A stretch of DNA of 64,000 nucleotides from Omphiscola glabra. Its lineage: Eukaryota; Mollusca; Gastropoda; Lymnaeidae. The stretch's first letter is position 1; each line of letters begins with the position of its first letter. A program made the translations under genes and the position numbers. Below the pieces are notes generated by a model. It was given only the letters and a program-made list of their open reading frames with translations, had not been told where the DNA came from and did no database searches. This document shows, in pieces, positions 42,301 to 48,913 of this stretch. The stretch lies in contig OZ024811.1 in assembly GCA_964017045.1 (NCBI GenBank), forward strand, positions 15,519,312 to 15,583,311, in the 5' to 3' direction.

Positions 42301-42626
42301 ATGATTATGTATACTTTATATTTTAAAAATATATATAATCTGATGCTTTAAGGTAGTGGTGTTAACTACATGATTAATGGAACTTACCAAAGGTTCTATG
42401 TGTGGGCCAATAGGTGACTGTATTCTTTTAGCTTGAGATCGTGTCACACCTCTAAAGACAAGAGCATTTGGATTTGGTTTAGCTGTCAGGGGGGCATATG
42501 AGTATAGCCTGGCTTTTAATTGTTCAGCTCTTGAAGCTGCATTTAGCAATGGTGCCTGATAAACATTTTCCATTTCTATATTTGCACTGCTAAGATCCAA
42601 AACATTGACTTCCATTTTATTAAATT
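476..42626 (-). CDS. DNAH6: DNAH6, axonemal dynein heavy chain 6 (3'-truncated by window edge)
   Basis: This is an inner-arm dynein motor that hydrolyses ATP to slide axonemal microtubules in cilia and flagella. I place 68 coding exons with GT-AG borders. All intron phases agree, giving 3479 uninterrupted codons. The family is recognised from conserved runs such as [38 protein letters not shown] and [13 protein letters not shown], which match human DNAH6 as I remember it better than other dynein paralogues. Human DNAH6 is about 4150 residues, so roughly the last 680 lie left of position 1. The start is the ATG at 42615. The upstream in-frame ATG at 42645 sits in a pyrimidine tract ending CCCCTCAG, which looks like a 3' splice site at 42626/42627, so a non-coding first exon probably lies nearer 43.2 kb. 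The gene is compact (mean exon about 150 bp) and full of small transposons and minisatellites. Exons are listed region by region below. Confidence 0.93.
1390..1576 (+). mobile_element. 3' end of a CR1/L2-like LINE (AAT-tailed family)
   Basis: The sequence from CCCCCTCTGAAAGTTAAACG to the (ATA)n tail at 1559-1576 matches the 3' untranslated end of the LINE at 16677-17345 on the other strand. Both share GGCTTCACATGTAAAT and GTGGTGAGCCCAGCCCTA. No reverse-transcriptase coding remains here. Confidence 0.7.
1587..1943. repeat. Tandem array (units of 124, 107 and 126 bp) that includes the end of DNAH6 exon 66
   Basis: Three units begin at 1587, 1711 and 1818. Each finishes with the same 34 bases (1677-1710, 1784-1817, 1910-1943). 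The third of these is the true 3' end of exon 66. On the gene strand the junction is GTTGCAAG followed by GTAATA. The outermost unit has lost the GT (ATAATA), and the middle one reads GTTGCAA followed by GTAACT. Unit 2 lacks about 19 bases present in units 1 and 3. Confidence 0.85.
4328..4947. repeat. 15-bp minisatellite, about 41 copies
   Basis: The unit is CCACCAACATACTTC, with variants (CACACTTGC and others). It fills most of the intron between DNAH6 exons 62 and 63. On the gene strand it reads TTGGTGGGAAGTATG: G-rich and repeatedly offering GGTGGG runs and donor-like AA/GTATGT. The 15-bp unit keeps long frames open on both strands, but these are periodic low-complexity peptides, not genes. 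Confidence 0.95.
5284..5740. repeat. 35-bp minisatellite, about 13 copies
   Basis: The unit contains ATTCAATAAAGCACTGCATA followed by GCACTTTTGTGG. It lies in the intron between DNAH6 exons 61 and 62. Every unit carries AATAAA on the plus strand, antisense to the gene. Confidence 0.93.
6511..9048 (-). CDS. DNAH6: DNAH6 exons 54-60: stalk coiled coil and microtubule-binding domain
   Basis: Exons: 8868-9048, 8381-8506, 8111-8220, 7830-7992, 7535-7617, 6832-7045, 6511-6643, about residues 2710-3046. The stalk is an antiparallel coiled coil that carries the microtubule-binding domain at its tip. Exons 54-55 give one coil (heptad-rich, with [25 protein letters not shown] sequence). Exons 56-58 give the tip ([35 protein letters not shown]). 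Exon 59 gives the returning coil ([20 protein letters not shown]). A 30-bp minisatellite occupies the intron between exons 58 and 59. Confidence 0.94.
7149..7440. repeat. 30-bp minisatellite, about 10 copies
   Basis: The unit is GATTCAGTGCTGAGAAATAG plus TTGCCATGAG. The last copies are shortened to about 29 bases by loss of a T. It lies in the intron between DNAH6 exons 58 and 59. Confidence 0.93.
9624..12314 (-). CDS. DNAH6: DNAH6 exons 49-53: AAA4 module
   Basis: Exons: 12154-12314, 11277-11427, 10383-10564, 10028-10217, 9624-9778, about residues 2430-2709. Walker A GVGGTGKQ is at about residues 2472-2479 in exon 49. Exon 50 carries [20 protein letters not shown], exon 52 [20 protein letters not shown], and exon 53 [20 protein letters not shown], which leads into the stalk. 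Intron 50 (10565-11276) holds a TTAA-flanked MITE. Intron 49 (11428-12153) holds an old SPIN-like element and a second unassigned repeat. Confidence 0.95.
10726..11030 (-). mobile_element. TTAA-flanked MITE (piggyBac-like), copy 1
   Basis: The 305-bp element is flanked by TTAA (10722-10725) and TTAT (11031-11034). It is related, in inverted orientation, to the element at 23240-23514. Imperfect terminal repeats share about CTACCGSTG. It has no coding capacity. Clustered GACGTC palindromes sit near one end and near the middle. Assignment to piggyBac rests only on TTAA and the C-rich ends. Confidence 0.65.
11556..11741 (+). mobile_element. SPIN-like hAT MITE, older copy
   Basis: The 186-bp element has terminal sequences CAGCGGTTAACAACCTGTGG and GGTTGAGAACCACTG, with the internal run GAAGTAGCAACGAAAATAAT. 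The flanking 8-mers ACTTAAAA and GCTTAACA agree at 6 of 8 positions, which suggests an old insertion. It lies in the intron between DNAH6 exons 49 and 50. Confidence 0.8.
11905..12042. repeat. Unassigned dispersed repeat, copy A
   Basis: It matches 60864-61002 (same strand) from AAGCCATGTGAAGTAAATA through ATGTTTAGGCTT and CAGCAGACAAT. The superfamily is unknown; it could be a SINE or a LINE tail. Confidence 0.6.
12858..16537 (-). CDS. DNAH6: DNAH6 exons 42-48: AAA3 module
   Basis: Exons: 16316-16537, 15802-15949, 15517-15674, 15233-15364, 14257-14428, 13821-13984, 12858-12989, about residues 2054-2429. The AAA3 regulatory nucleotide site has Walker A GGTGVGK plus S, split by the exon 42/43 intron (about residues 2121-2128). 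Walker B, with [13 protein letters not shown], is in exon 44. Exon 45 carries the [16 protein letters not shown] sensor run. Exon 46 has [20 protein letters not shown], a strong axonemal dynein signature. Introns in this module contain a 62-bp direct duplication (14877-14992) and a 31-bp one (15437-15496). Confidence 0.94.
12990..13820. other. DNAH6 intron 47 (exons 47-48): no recognised element
   Basis: An open frame of 133 codons (12971-13372, plus) runs through it, but it overlaps exon 48 antisense. I recognise no family, and it lacks splice or repeat support. Nothing else was seen. Confidence 0.4.
14877..14992. repeat. 62-bp direct duplication
   Basis: Two adjacent copies carry AAGTCCCTGGATGGCAGCAT and ACACAAGCCACATATGAGCA, in the intron between DNAH6 exons 45 and 46. 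The adjoining 15000-15110 reads open on the minus strand with several cysteines, but I cannot assign it. Confidence 0.75.
15437..15496. repeat. 31-bp direct duplication
   Basis: GTCAAGTTGACGAGCTTTAA plus TATTTC occurs twice in tandem, ending 20 bases before exon 44. It is close to the donor but does not include it. Confidence 0.8.
16677..17345 (-). mobile_element. CR1/L2-like LINE relic (C-terminal reverse transcriptase and 3' end)
   Basis: Reading the minus strand from about 17345, the translation gives [27 protein letters not shown], then [20 protein letters not shown], and after a frame change [20 protein letters not shown]. This is the classic C-terminal end of CR1/L2/Jockey-type reverse transcriptases. 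Frameshifts show it is dead. It ends in an (AAT)n tail, seen as ATT at 16677-16693. It lies in the intron between DNAH6 exons 41 and 42. Confidence 0.85.
17371..17515. repeat. Unassigned dispersed repeat, copy A of a second family
   Basis: It is similar to 55412-55570: both have GTTAGTGCC, a run of TTTTTTGCTGC, and GCC(A/C)AAAAATGC before an A-rich stretch and AGTGC. It abuts the LINE at 16677-17345. Its class is unknown. Confidence 0.5.
17771..20328 (-). CDS. DNAH6: DNAH6 exons 36-41: AAA2 module
   Basis: Exons: 20210-20328, 19781-19966, 19023-19219, 18695-18878, 18331-18420, 17771-17908, about residues 1749-2053. AAA2 binds nucleotide structurally. Its Walker A GPTGGGKT is at about residues 1777-1784 in exon 36. 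Exon 38 carries [20 protein letters not shown], and exon 39 begins inside the conserved ATVSRCGMV run. Exon phases join cleanly across all introns. No disabling change was seen. Confidence 0.94.
20404..20532 (+). mobile_element. LINE-type 3' tail ending in TCTTATCTTA
   Basis: It is related to 57452-57612. Shared parts are TTATAATTGTAAATTG-like sequence, ATTTATTTATG(T/G)GCTGAAAATGAAT and a terminal TCTTATCTTA repeat, which resembles the tails of RTE/Jockey-type LINEs. No coding sequence is left. Confidence 0.5.
20633..24296 (-). CDS. DNAH6: DNAH6 exons 30-35: AAA1 module (main ATPase site)
   Basis: Exons: 24141-24296, 23787-23948, 22966-23103, 22030-22183, 21241-21512, 20633-20726, about residues 1424-1748. 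AAA1 is the principal ATP-hydrolysing module of dynein. The Walker A motif GPAGTGKT (about residues 1496-1503) is in exon 31. Walker B, with [10 protein letters not shown], is in exon 32. The sensor region [19 protein letters not shown] is in exon 33. All key residues are present, so the motor should be catalytically competent. Intron 33 carries the partial exon-26 copy, intron 32 a hAT-like MITE, and intron 31 a TTAA-flanked MITE. Confidence 0.95.
21744..21889 (-). pseudogene. Partial duplicate of DNAH6 exon 26 plus its donor and intron
   Basis: It matches 26548-26688: the last 54 bases of exon 26, the donor, and about 87 bases of the following intron. The copied peptide reads [18 protein letters not shown] against [18 protein letters not shown] in the real exon. 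It is open, but it sits between exons 33 and 34, where it would disrupt AAA1. Confidence 0.8.
22470..22664. mobile_element. hAT-like MITE
   Basis: The 195-bp element has ends CAGGGGTTCTTAAC and GTTAAGAACCCCTG (perfect 14-bp inverted repeats). Flanking 8-mers CTCTAAAT and CTCAAAAT agree at 7 of 8. It is a different family from the SPIN-like copies. It lies in the intron between DNAH6 exons 32 and 33. Confidence 0.85.
23240..23514 (+). mobile_element. TTAA-flanked MITE (piggyBac-like), copy 2
   Basis: The 275-bp element starts CCCCTTAACTACCGCTGGG after TTAA (23236-23239) and ends CGGTAGCAAAAAGG before TTAC. It is related to copy 1 at 10726-11030 in opposite orientation. TGACGTCA-type palindromes lie near the right end. 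It is in the intron between DNAH6 exons 31 and 32. Confidence 0.65.
24340..24590. repeat. 49-bp higher-order minisatellite, about 5 copies
   Basis: The unit is two related halves, TTGGGTAGAAATGTGCTCAA and TATGGGTAGAAATATGCTCA, alternating regularly. It lies in the intron between DNAH6 exons 29 and 30. Confidence 0.9.
24901..30509 (-). CDS. DNAH6: DNAH6 exons 19-29: linker region
   Basis: Exons: 30396-30509, 30023-30166, 29423-29632, 28939-29151, 28527-28707, 27331-27427, 26941-27098, 26635-26723, 26196-26342, 25341-25451, 24901-25026, about residues 894-1423. This is the dynein linker, the mechanical lever above the ring. Family runs include [46 protein letters not shown] and [17 protein letters not shown]. 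Exon 26 has an unusual donor (AAG followed by GTCGGC). The last 27 bases of exon 27 and its donor are the seed of the 31-bp minisatellite at 25683-26222. A degraded copy of exon 26 lies downstream at 21744-21889. Confidence 0.92.
25683..26222. repeat. 31-bp minisatellite built from the exon 27 / intron junction, about 17 copies
   Basis: On the gene strand the unit is GAATGGGTTGTGTCCCATAG plus TTCACAG, then GTGA. The first 27 bases equal the last 27 coding bases of DNAH6 exon 27 (one mismatch), and the next four equal its donor. The innermost unit is the genuine exon end at 26196. Most further units carry an intact CAG/GTGAGA donor. Confidence 0.95.
30597..31378 (-). mobile_element. pogo/Tigger-like transposon relic with C-terminal transposase remains
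   Basis: Terminal inverted repeats C(G/A)GTGGAACCTCTCATAACG are flanked by TA on both sides (30595-30596 and 31379-31380). The minus strand encodes, across one frame change near 31040, a Tigger-type C-terminus: [18 protein letters not shown], then [20 protein letters not shown] and [16 protein letters not shown]. The catalytic DDE region is missing, so it is an internally deleted copy. It lies in the intron between DNAH6 exons 18 and 19. Confidence 0.85.
31644..31858. repeat. Unassigned dispersed repeat, copy A of a third family
   Basis: It matches 39779-39979 in the same orientation (GAACTATATTAATATT, CACCAACTATTTC, GGAATTTTATTT, GCTATTGA). No terminal inverted repeats or coding potential were seen. 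Confidence 0.7.
31937..37033 (-). CDS. DNAH6: DNAH6 exons 11-18: tail (DHC_N1/N2 side)
   Basis: Exons: 36840-37033, 36404-36512, 36115-36235, 33858-34009, 33498-33650, 32797-32898, 32335-32484, 31937-32065, about residues 524-893. Conserved runs include [44 protein letters not shown] and [18 protein letters not shown]. The predicted product is alpha-helical and lies before the linker. Exon 12 uses a weak donor (AGG followed by GTCATT), accepted because phase and homology require it. Intron 13 (34010-36114, 2.1 kb) is the longest in the gene. Apart from a possible 18-nt microexon at 35789-35806 it shows only AT-rich sequence and homopolymer runs. Confidence 0.9.
33120..33440. repeat. 24-bp minisatellite, about 13 copies
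   Basis: The unit is GTTAGGATTCTAAGGTTTAA plus GTGA, with scattered substitutions. It lies about 60 bases beyond the donor side of DNAH6 exon 15. It is not derived from exon sequence. Confidence 0.92.
34010..36114. other. Long DNAH6 intron 13: AT-rich, little recognisable content
   Basis: It contains homopolymer runs (C9 near 34659, T14 near 35487) and many A tracts. The one structured item is an 18-nt stretch (35789-35806) with consensus splice sites on the gene strand, described as a possible microexon. Otherwise nothing was seen. Confidence 0.5.
37604..37933 (+). mobile_element. LINE relic, GAA-tailed family, copy 1
   Basis: The C-terminal reverse-transcriptase remains (QR-GQDRQFW, then [11 protein letters not shown], frame-broken) align with the better copy at 54808-55378. 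A 3' region with CCCTCTACAAACATAGGAG and AGAATGATCAAT follows, ending in AGAAGAAGAAG. It lies in the intron between DNAH6 exons 10 and 11. Confidence 0.7.
38135..42626 (-). CDS. DNAH6: DNAH6 exons 1-10: N-terminal tail
   Basis: Exons (plus-strand coordinates): 42388-42615 (coding part), 41691-41891, 41455-41563, 41172-41307, 40840-40987, 40371-40493, 40101-40235, 39251-39386, 38786-38927, 38135-38345. They encode about residues 1-523. The far N-terminus is poorly conserved, charged and proline-containing. DNAH6-like matches become clear at [28 protein letters not shown] and [16 protein letters not shown]. Exon 10 ends in a lysine/glutamate-rich run ([20 protein letters not shown]), longer than I recall in the human protein. 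The tail binds intermediate and light chains and anchors the motor in the inner arm. The intron between exons 10 and 11 holds a LINE relic, and the one between exons 9 and 10 a SPIN-like element. Confidence 0.9.
38565..38741 (+). mobile_element. SPIN-like hAT MITE, older copy
   Basis: The 177-bp element begins CAGCGGTTCTCAACCTGTGG and ends GGTTGAGAACCACTG. Flanking 8-mers ATCTAAAG and ATCTGAAA agree at 6 of 8. It lies in the intron between DNAH6 exons 9 and 10. Confidence 0.85.
39779..39979. repeat. Unassigned dispersed repeat, copy B of the third family
   Basis: It is the partner of 31644-31858. It lies in the intron between DNAH6 exons 7 and 8. Confidence 0.7.
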
Positions 42627-43333
42627 CTGAGGGGATAAAAAACATAAAAAATATTCATGACAAAGATTTATAAATATAAAATAACTAATTTTAATTAGTG
42701 ACTTAAATTTATTAGGACAAGTGAAAATGGCTTGTTTCCCCCTTTTTTTTTCCAATTTCCTCAGATGATTCTTGAGCCTGACTACTCAGTCTCTGAATCA
42801 TCATAATTAATCTAAAAACTAAAACAAAAATGCGGAATTTAATAAAGGGAAAGACTCATTGTCTTTTATATATAATATTTGTACTTGATTACTATGTTAT
42901 TTATGCTTCAACTATGCCTTAATTCTATATTTTTTATGATTAATTAGTAAATTATATTATATGTAATTATGTTGTCTACTAAACTGTTCTGCTGTATTTT
43001 TTAACAATAATGAAAAGAATGGAAATTGATTGTCCTTAGTCTTTATTTTATTTTATAATATTAAATGCTCATTACTTAGCTTATCCCTGAATAAGATGCA
43101 TTGTATATTTTACACTTCCATGTTGGCTGTAAACTTTAAAAATAATATATGTATTAAATAATACCAGAAATAGTACAAGTTACACCGCCATTGCTAAACA
43201 ATGTAGCATGGCAACGAACCGGAAATCAGCCCAAAGAAAGCAATGAAATGTATAAAATAAATGACGTCATTAATGAAGTACCTTAAATCTATTTTCAAAT
43301 CTCCACAACAACAAGAGGTATACAAACACCACC
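42627..43333. promoter_or_regulatory. Probable bidirectional promoter between DNAH6 and SKI8
   Basis: The two genes are head-to-head with about 700 bp between start codons. The gap holds a palindromic CRE/ATF site ATGACGTCAT (43261-43270), an ETS core CCGGAA (43219-43224), a YY1-like CCGCCATTG (43185-43193), and GTAGCATGGCAAC (43203-43215). The last resembles the RFX X-box used by ciliary genes; its 3' half ATGGCAAC is perfect and its 5' half is one base short. A non-coding first exon of DNAH6 probably starts here, because its first coding exon is preceded by a strong acceptor. The motifs are directly visible; their use is inference. Confidence 0.6.
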
Positions 43334-46300
43334 ATGAACGCTGTAAGTTAAAATTTGTTTTAATAAAGATTTCGATTGTTAACATAAAATGAGCCCTCTA
43401 GGCTTAGCTTTACTCTAGTAACTATGACTTTAGCAGACTGATCTTAATACGCCTGTTACTATTTTCTTTGAGTTTGACTAGGCCTAATTGCCTATTATCT
43501 ATAAAACTTCAGGACGATCAGTTATTAGTTATTTTATGAGATTGTGATTTTGACTTAGTCTTAGACTTAGTATTATAAATTATAATAATAATAGTCTTAG
43601 CATTTTATACATTATTATAGTCACATATGACATAGACCATGATGATTATTAATGGACCATCTCCATGGCCATGCCATTAATTATGAATATGAAATTATGG
43701 TGTATGGCATGGTCTGATTGATTGATTCTACTATGATGGACATGGTATGATTATCAGTATAGCATGCCGTTATTGATGATACAGCAAGGCTAGACTAGGG
43801 TTAGTGCTGGGGTGTACTACCCCCACCCCCCAACCTCTTACACCAATGTAGACATATTTTTTTCAGAGTGGTTATTCAAAGTCCACTGGGAATAAAATTT
43901 GCTATCAGTATTAAACCATATATCATTTATTGAATTATTGGCTGGGAATAACGCTGAGCCTAATACACAATTGGCTGGGAATAAGAATGTTGAGCGTTAT
44001 TCCCAACTGACTGTGTTTAATAATGCCTCCATTTATTTATTGGCAATATAGGCCTCTGAGCCTATGCACTCTAACTTGCCATTAAAAGATTAGTATAAAA
44101 TAAGCACTCTCATTGTGATATAGCCATAGATTATTGTTTAAAAAAACACCATTAAATGAAATGATTTGTTCTTTGACTTTAAAACTGTTCCTCCTATCAG
44201 TATTGTTGTCTTTTTTCTAAGGTCTAAATTAATGTGGTGGTGATACAAATAGGAATTATTTTTATGCTTTTAATTATTTTTAGAGTATATCATTAGAAAC
44301 CTCTCTTTTTTTCACAGCAAACACTAATTTTTAAACAAGAACAAGGTAATGTTTTATGATCACTATTTATCAAATTTATTTTTAGCTTATTACAATTTAT
44401 TTTAAATTTGTAAAATATCATTTCAAAACACGTATAGTAAACATAAAAAAAAAAATGAGTAATTATCTTTTAGTATTCTTTGAACTGTTATCTTTCCAGC
44501 ACATGAGGACAGTATTTGGAGTTGTTCCTTCGGGAAAAATGAACATGACCCCAGTGGTTCCGAAACAATTGTAACTGGATCAATTGATGACCATGTTAAA
44601 GTTTGGAAATGGTATTACTTATTTTCTATAAGCTTGTTTATGTAAATTTTGCTTTAGGCTTTGGTCCTGTTAAAATGAAATATGTATTGTAGTTAACATT
44701 CAATAATTATATTGTATATAAATTACAGTGCGACATATTTACTTATTGTGATCAAATTATTTTAGGCAAGATGACAAGTTGGAGCTCAAACATACACTGG
44801 AAGGTCATCAGCTTGGTGTTGTCTCAGTGGACATAAATGCTGATGGCTCATGTATCCTTGGTTGATTTTTTTTAAATGGGATTCTCTGTGCACAATAAAA
44901 GATCAATAATCTTCCAAATGTGTAAATAAATAATGAATATTTCTTATAATAATGTAAATATAATGATGCACCACATACCTTAACTAGCTCTAGTGGCAGC
45001 ATCAAGCAGCTTGGACAGTCATGTAATGATATGGGATCTGGAAAGTGGGAAAATGGCCAAGAGCATTGATGCTGGACCTGGTAAGCCACATTACATGATG
45101 TTAGAGCTGGTAATTCATAGGCTGTTTGTAGCATTTCTTGACCCTAAGCAAAGATATCAATAGTTAACCTTCAAAATAAAAGGTAGAACATTCATAATTT
45201 AATGTTATATATTTTATTTATATAATCTTTCAGTGGATGCATGGACGATAGCCTTCTCACCAGATTCTAGGTTTTTGGCATCAGGAAGTCATACAGGTTT
45301 AAAGTTATTTATAACTTTATTTAGAAACCAAACATTAGAGTTAGAGCAGCTACTGGTATAGTATTGTGGATTTTACTTGAGTTATGACCCTTATTGAAAA
45401 ATACTGATTTTTGTACAAATTACAGAAATTATAATTGGCTTATTCTAGAATGTTCTTGAGAACAAAAACATCAAACAAATATTCTGTAATTATTCAATCA
45501 TTATTTCATGATCACAAGTTACTATCACCAGAGTTTGGTTTATCACATTTAGATATCATTTGATAAAATATATTATTAAATGGTTCAGTCTCTACAATAA
45601 AATTATAGCATTGGTTAATTTGAAATAATAAAACATCATTCACCACAGTTTTAATAGTAATAGATGTTGTCCTTGTGCAGGCAAAATAAATCTCTTTGGT
45701 GTTGACAGTGGAAGGAAGGAGTCTTCTATGGACACAAGGGGAAAGTTTACACTCAGTCTTGCATATGTGAGTCAACTCAGACCTTAGATTTTGTTTTATT
45801 TGCCATAATAATAACTTTAGTTTTACCCACTTACTTTATTGCTTGTAATTAGCTTTGACTGAGGACTTGTCTGAATTCTTTGAGAGAATTTATGTAACAT
45901 TATTAACATATTGAAGTTTCTATTACCAAAACCCTTTTTTGGAAAAAAAAATATACCTATTGTAATTCAAGAAAGTACACTCAAGCTTCTCTTCAAGGAT
46001 TTTATTATTGAAAATGAAGCCATCTTTGCTTTTTTGATAAACAAACATAATAGAATAATAGAAATCCAGGAAGACAGCCTAAAGCCTGGGGTTGGCAACC
46101 TTTAGTTACTAGCATGCCAAAGTAAAACTTCAAATTCATTCAGCATGCCAATTACTTATACTTATGAGTCTAACATTTAAGAAGTATTTTCATTCATAAT
46201 AATTTTTTGGGTCTTCAGAGTGCCAATGACAATTGCTGTGTGTGCCAAGTCTGGCACAAGTGCCGAAGGGTGCCAACACTTGGCCTAAAGCATAAAAGCA

Positions 46301-48805
46301 ATGAATGTGAAAAACAATGTTAAGATAAATCTAATTATTTTCCCTGCAGAGTCCTGATGGAAAGTTTATAGCCTCGGGTGCTCTTGATGGAATAGTCAAT
46401 GTATTTGATATCACAACTGGAAAACTTATTCACACCTTAGAAGGTTTGTGTTTCTCTGCTATTATCACCAAGATTTTGCCTGTAATGATCAGCTTTTTTT
46501 TCTAATTGTGAATACTAAATAGATTTTCACTGTAAGAATCTATTAGCTATGTACTTTTAAAATGTGTCACTTAAAAGACAATTTTAAGTACTGCATAGTC
46601 ATGCTAACTCAAGCTAAGTTATTGTCTAACTGATTTAAAACAATTTTCTTGTTTTAGAAAATGGTTGATTGAAAGTAATTAATGTCTATTTTTTTAAAGT
46701 TATCCTTAACTCTTTATTTAATGCTCAACAGATAAACAAATAAAAAATTTGCTATTCTAGTGCACAAATAATAATCACACCTTAGATATTCTAAATGTCT
46801 TGCCTCAGGTATTCTAAATGCCTTTCTGGGTACTTCTCAAATATTATAGTACTCTTATTAATTATTCCCATGTGCTTATTGATTCCAGGACATGCCATGC
46901 CCATTAGGTCTCTGTGTTTCTCACCTGACAGTCAGTTACTGATCACAGCTTCTGATGATTGTCAGATTAAAATATATGATGTGTAAGTTAATTTCCCACT
47001 GGAAAATAAATATTCATGTAATGATGGATATTTCAAATTTTTTGACATATTGTAAGTTTATCTCATTTATTTAATAATTTTTTGACATATTGTAAGTTTA
47101 TCTCATTTATTTAATAATTTTTTGTTTATTGATATATTATAATCTTTAATGCTTGCCTTTTTTTTATACTTTAGACAACATGCCAATTTGGCAGGCACAT
47201 TATCAGGTCATGGATCTTGGGTTCTAGGAGTGGATTTTTGTGCAGACAACACCCATTTTGTTTCAGGGTATATCATCTTATATCATCTAAATGTATACTT
47301 TGCAAATATTTCAAAAATAATACGTTATTTGTAAAAAAAAATTAGTATTCTTTAATATGAATATAATGAAATTATTACTTAATTTTAATAAAGATGATTA
47401 ATTTTCTTTTGCTTAACTTAAGGATCTCTATCAGATTTAATAACTTTCTTTTTCAATATTTAAAAAAAATTTATATCTTAATGTGATTGTTCAAATTGTC
47501 ATTGTTTTCAGTTTTTAAAGTAAGTTCCCTTAAAAAATTGTATAACTTAATTTTTTTTATTCATTTAGGTCCTCTGACAAAACTGTTAAAATATGGAATG
47601 CAGGAACAAGACAGTGTATTCACACATTTTATGACCACACAGATCAGGTGGGTAGTTGTTCTGGCATTTCTCTAACATGCAGAAAGAATCACCCAGTTAT
47701 ACACTTATACTTTATGCTGAGGTAGACAAAGTATAGGGTGCCTGGTTACCAGGGCTAGGCAGAAACAGCTGTGATATAATTAAAGCATTCAGGGAACTGG
47801 TCTTGAGGTAAATGAAGCGAAGACAAAATATATGGTATTGTCACAAAACATGCATACTGATGACATCAATCTAAACAATCACACCTTTGAGAGAGTGTCT
47901 ACTTTCAAATTTCAAGAGGAGATTATTAATGCACACAATGAAACAATGTGGGAGGTGAAAGAAAGGATAACAGGAGGCAACCGTTCTTGTTTCACCTTAC
48001 AAAATATAGGAGCAAAAATGATCAATTCATTGATCGTGGGCCCTAAAAATATAGAAGAAGACAAAAGCTAGGAAGCAAAAACCTCAAGGGAACAAAGATG
48101 TCAATATACACCACTATTATAAGAACAGTTGTAACTTGCGCATAAGAGCAGTTGTAACTTACGCATGTAAGACTTGGTCCCTTCCAAGAAAAGCAAAGAC
48201 CCTGGTCAATACCTGAGGGAGGAAAATCCTCAGGAAAATATATGCTCCAGTGATAGACAATGATGGTTCGGGAATCCGTACAAACCAAGTGATTTATCAA
48301 TTGTACAAAGACCCATCCATAGTCACAACAATAAAAAAAATGCGCTGGATAGGACACATTGATAGGATGCTAGATTGTAGAGTAGCAAAAGTGATCTACA
48401 AGCTGAAACATTGGGTTCACTGCCAATTTTTTACTGACACAGTATTATACTAAACTTATTGAAACAGTGAAACTGAAAAATATATATAATTACCCATAAG
48501 ACTCTGTGTCTATGGCTTCACACTACTTTGATTTTTGCATTCACAAACAAATAAAAAATCATCAAAGAAACTTTGTACCTCATCACACATTGTCACAATT
48601 TTTTAGACACTCCGTAAATGTATGGACTGTTGGCAACTACTTAAAGAACAAGCAAGTTATTATAAAACTGATAAAACCTTTTGAATGACTATTTCTATAC
48701 AAATTTTCTTTTCAGGTTTGGGATGTGAAGTATAATCCTGCTGGTACAAGAGTTGTATCAGTTTCGGACGATAGGAACGTTCATGTATATGACTGCCCTG
48801 TTTAA
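43334..48805 (+). CDS. WDR61: SKI8/WDR61, WD40-repeat protein of the Ski and PAF1 complexes (complete, 12 exons)
   Basis: Exons: 43334-43342, 44318-44345, 44500-44611, 44766-44851, 44994-45080, 45234-45296, 45681-45766, 46350-46443, 46889-46982, 47175-47267, 47569-47647, 48716-48805. They total 921 nt, or 306 residues plus stop, against about 305 in human. The first coding exon is only nine bases (MNA). The product is a WD40 propeller. Diagnostic runs are [62 protein letters not shown] and the terminal VHVYDCPV. In animals and yeast SKI8 scaffolds the Ski complex, which feeds mRNA to the cytoplasmic exosome, and in animals it also joins the nuclear PAF1 transcription-elongation complex. Introns contain a hAT-like MITE (46086-46283) and nested LINE debris (47710-48440). 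Confidence 0.95.
46086..46283. mobile_element. hAT-like MITE with perfect 8-bp target duplication
   Basis: The 198-bp element begins CTGGGGTTGGCAACC and ends GGTGCCAACACTTGG (imperfect inverted repeats). It is flanked by identical CCTAAAGC at 46078-46085 and 46284-46291. It lies in the SKI8 intron between exons 7 and 8. Confidence 0.85.
47036..47115. repeat. 41-bp direct duplication
   Basis: TTTGACATATTGTAAGTTTA plus TCTCATTTATTTAATAATT occurs twice in tandem in the SKI8 intron between exons 9 and 10. Confidence 0.85.
47710..48440 (+). mobile_element. LINE reverse-transcriptase relic with a second LINE tail nested in it
   Basis: Frame-broken remains read [40 protein letters not shown], then after a 64-bp interruption [35 protein letters not shown]. 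This is the C-terminal end of a non-LTR reverse transcriptase. The interruption (about 48003-48066) is the 3' end of the GAA-tailed family (ATAGGAGCAAAAATGATCAA, ending AGAAGAAGA). It lies in the last SKI8 intron. Confidence 0.7.
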
Positions 48806-48907
48806 AAGATATATTGTTTATAAAATTATGTCACATCTGTAAAGATTCTATGTGAGAGAATGTGTATTTGACAGAAAAAAATGTTTTATTTCGTATTCAT
48901 GAAGACT

Positions 48908-48913
48908 AATAAA
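48908..48913 (+). terminator. SKI8 polyadenylation signal
   Basis: A canonical AATAAA lies about 100 bases after the stop codon at 48803-48805. It is the first such hexamer downstream and suits a short 3' UTR. Confidence 0.7.

Noticed and set aside
42616..42645. Upstream in-frame ATG for DNAH6 (ten extra residues)
   Set aside because: The stretch reads TTTTTTATCCCCTCAG, a strong 3' splice site, so it is more likely intron than coding.
43930..44020. Inverted repeat with TGGGAATAACGCT and AGCGTTATTCCCA in SKI8 intron 1
   Set aside because: It is a short local palindrome without target duplications or a second copy; not enough to call an element.
48043..48357. 104-codon minus-strand frame
   Set aside because: It is antisense to LINE debris inside a SKI8 intron; no family match.
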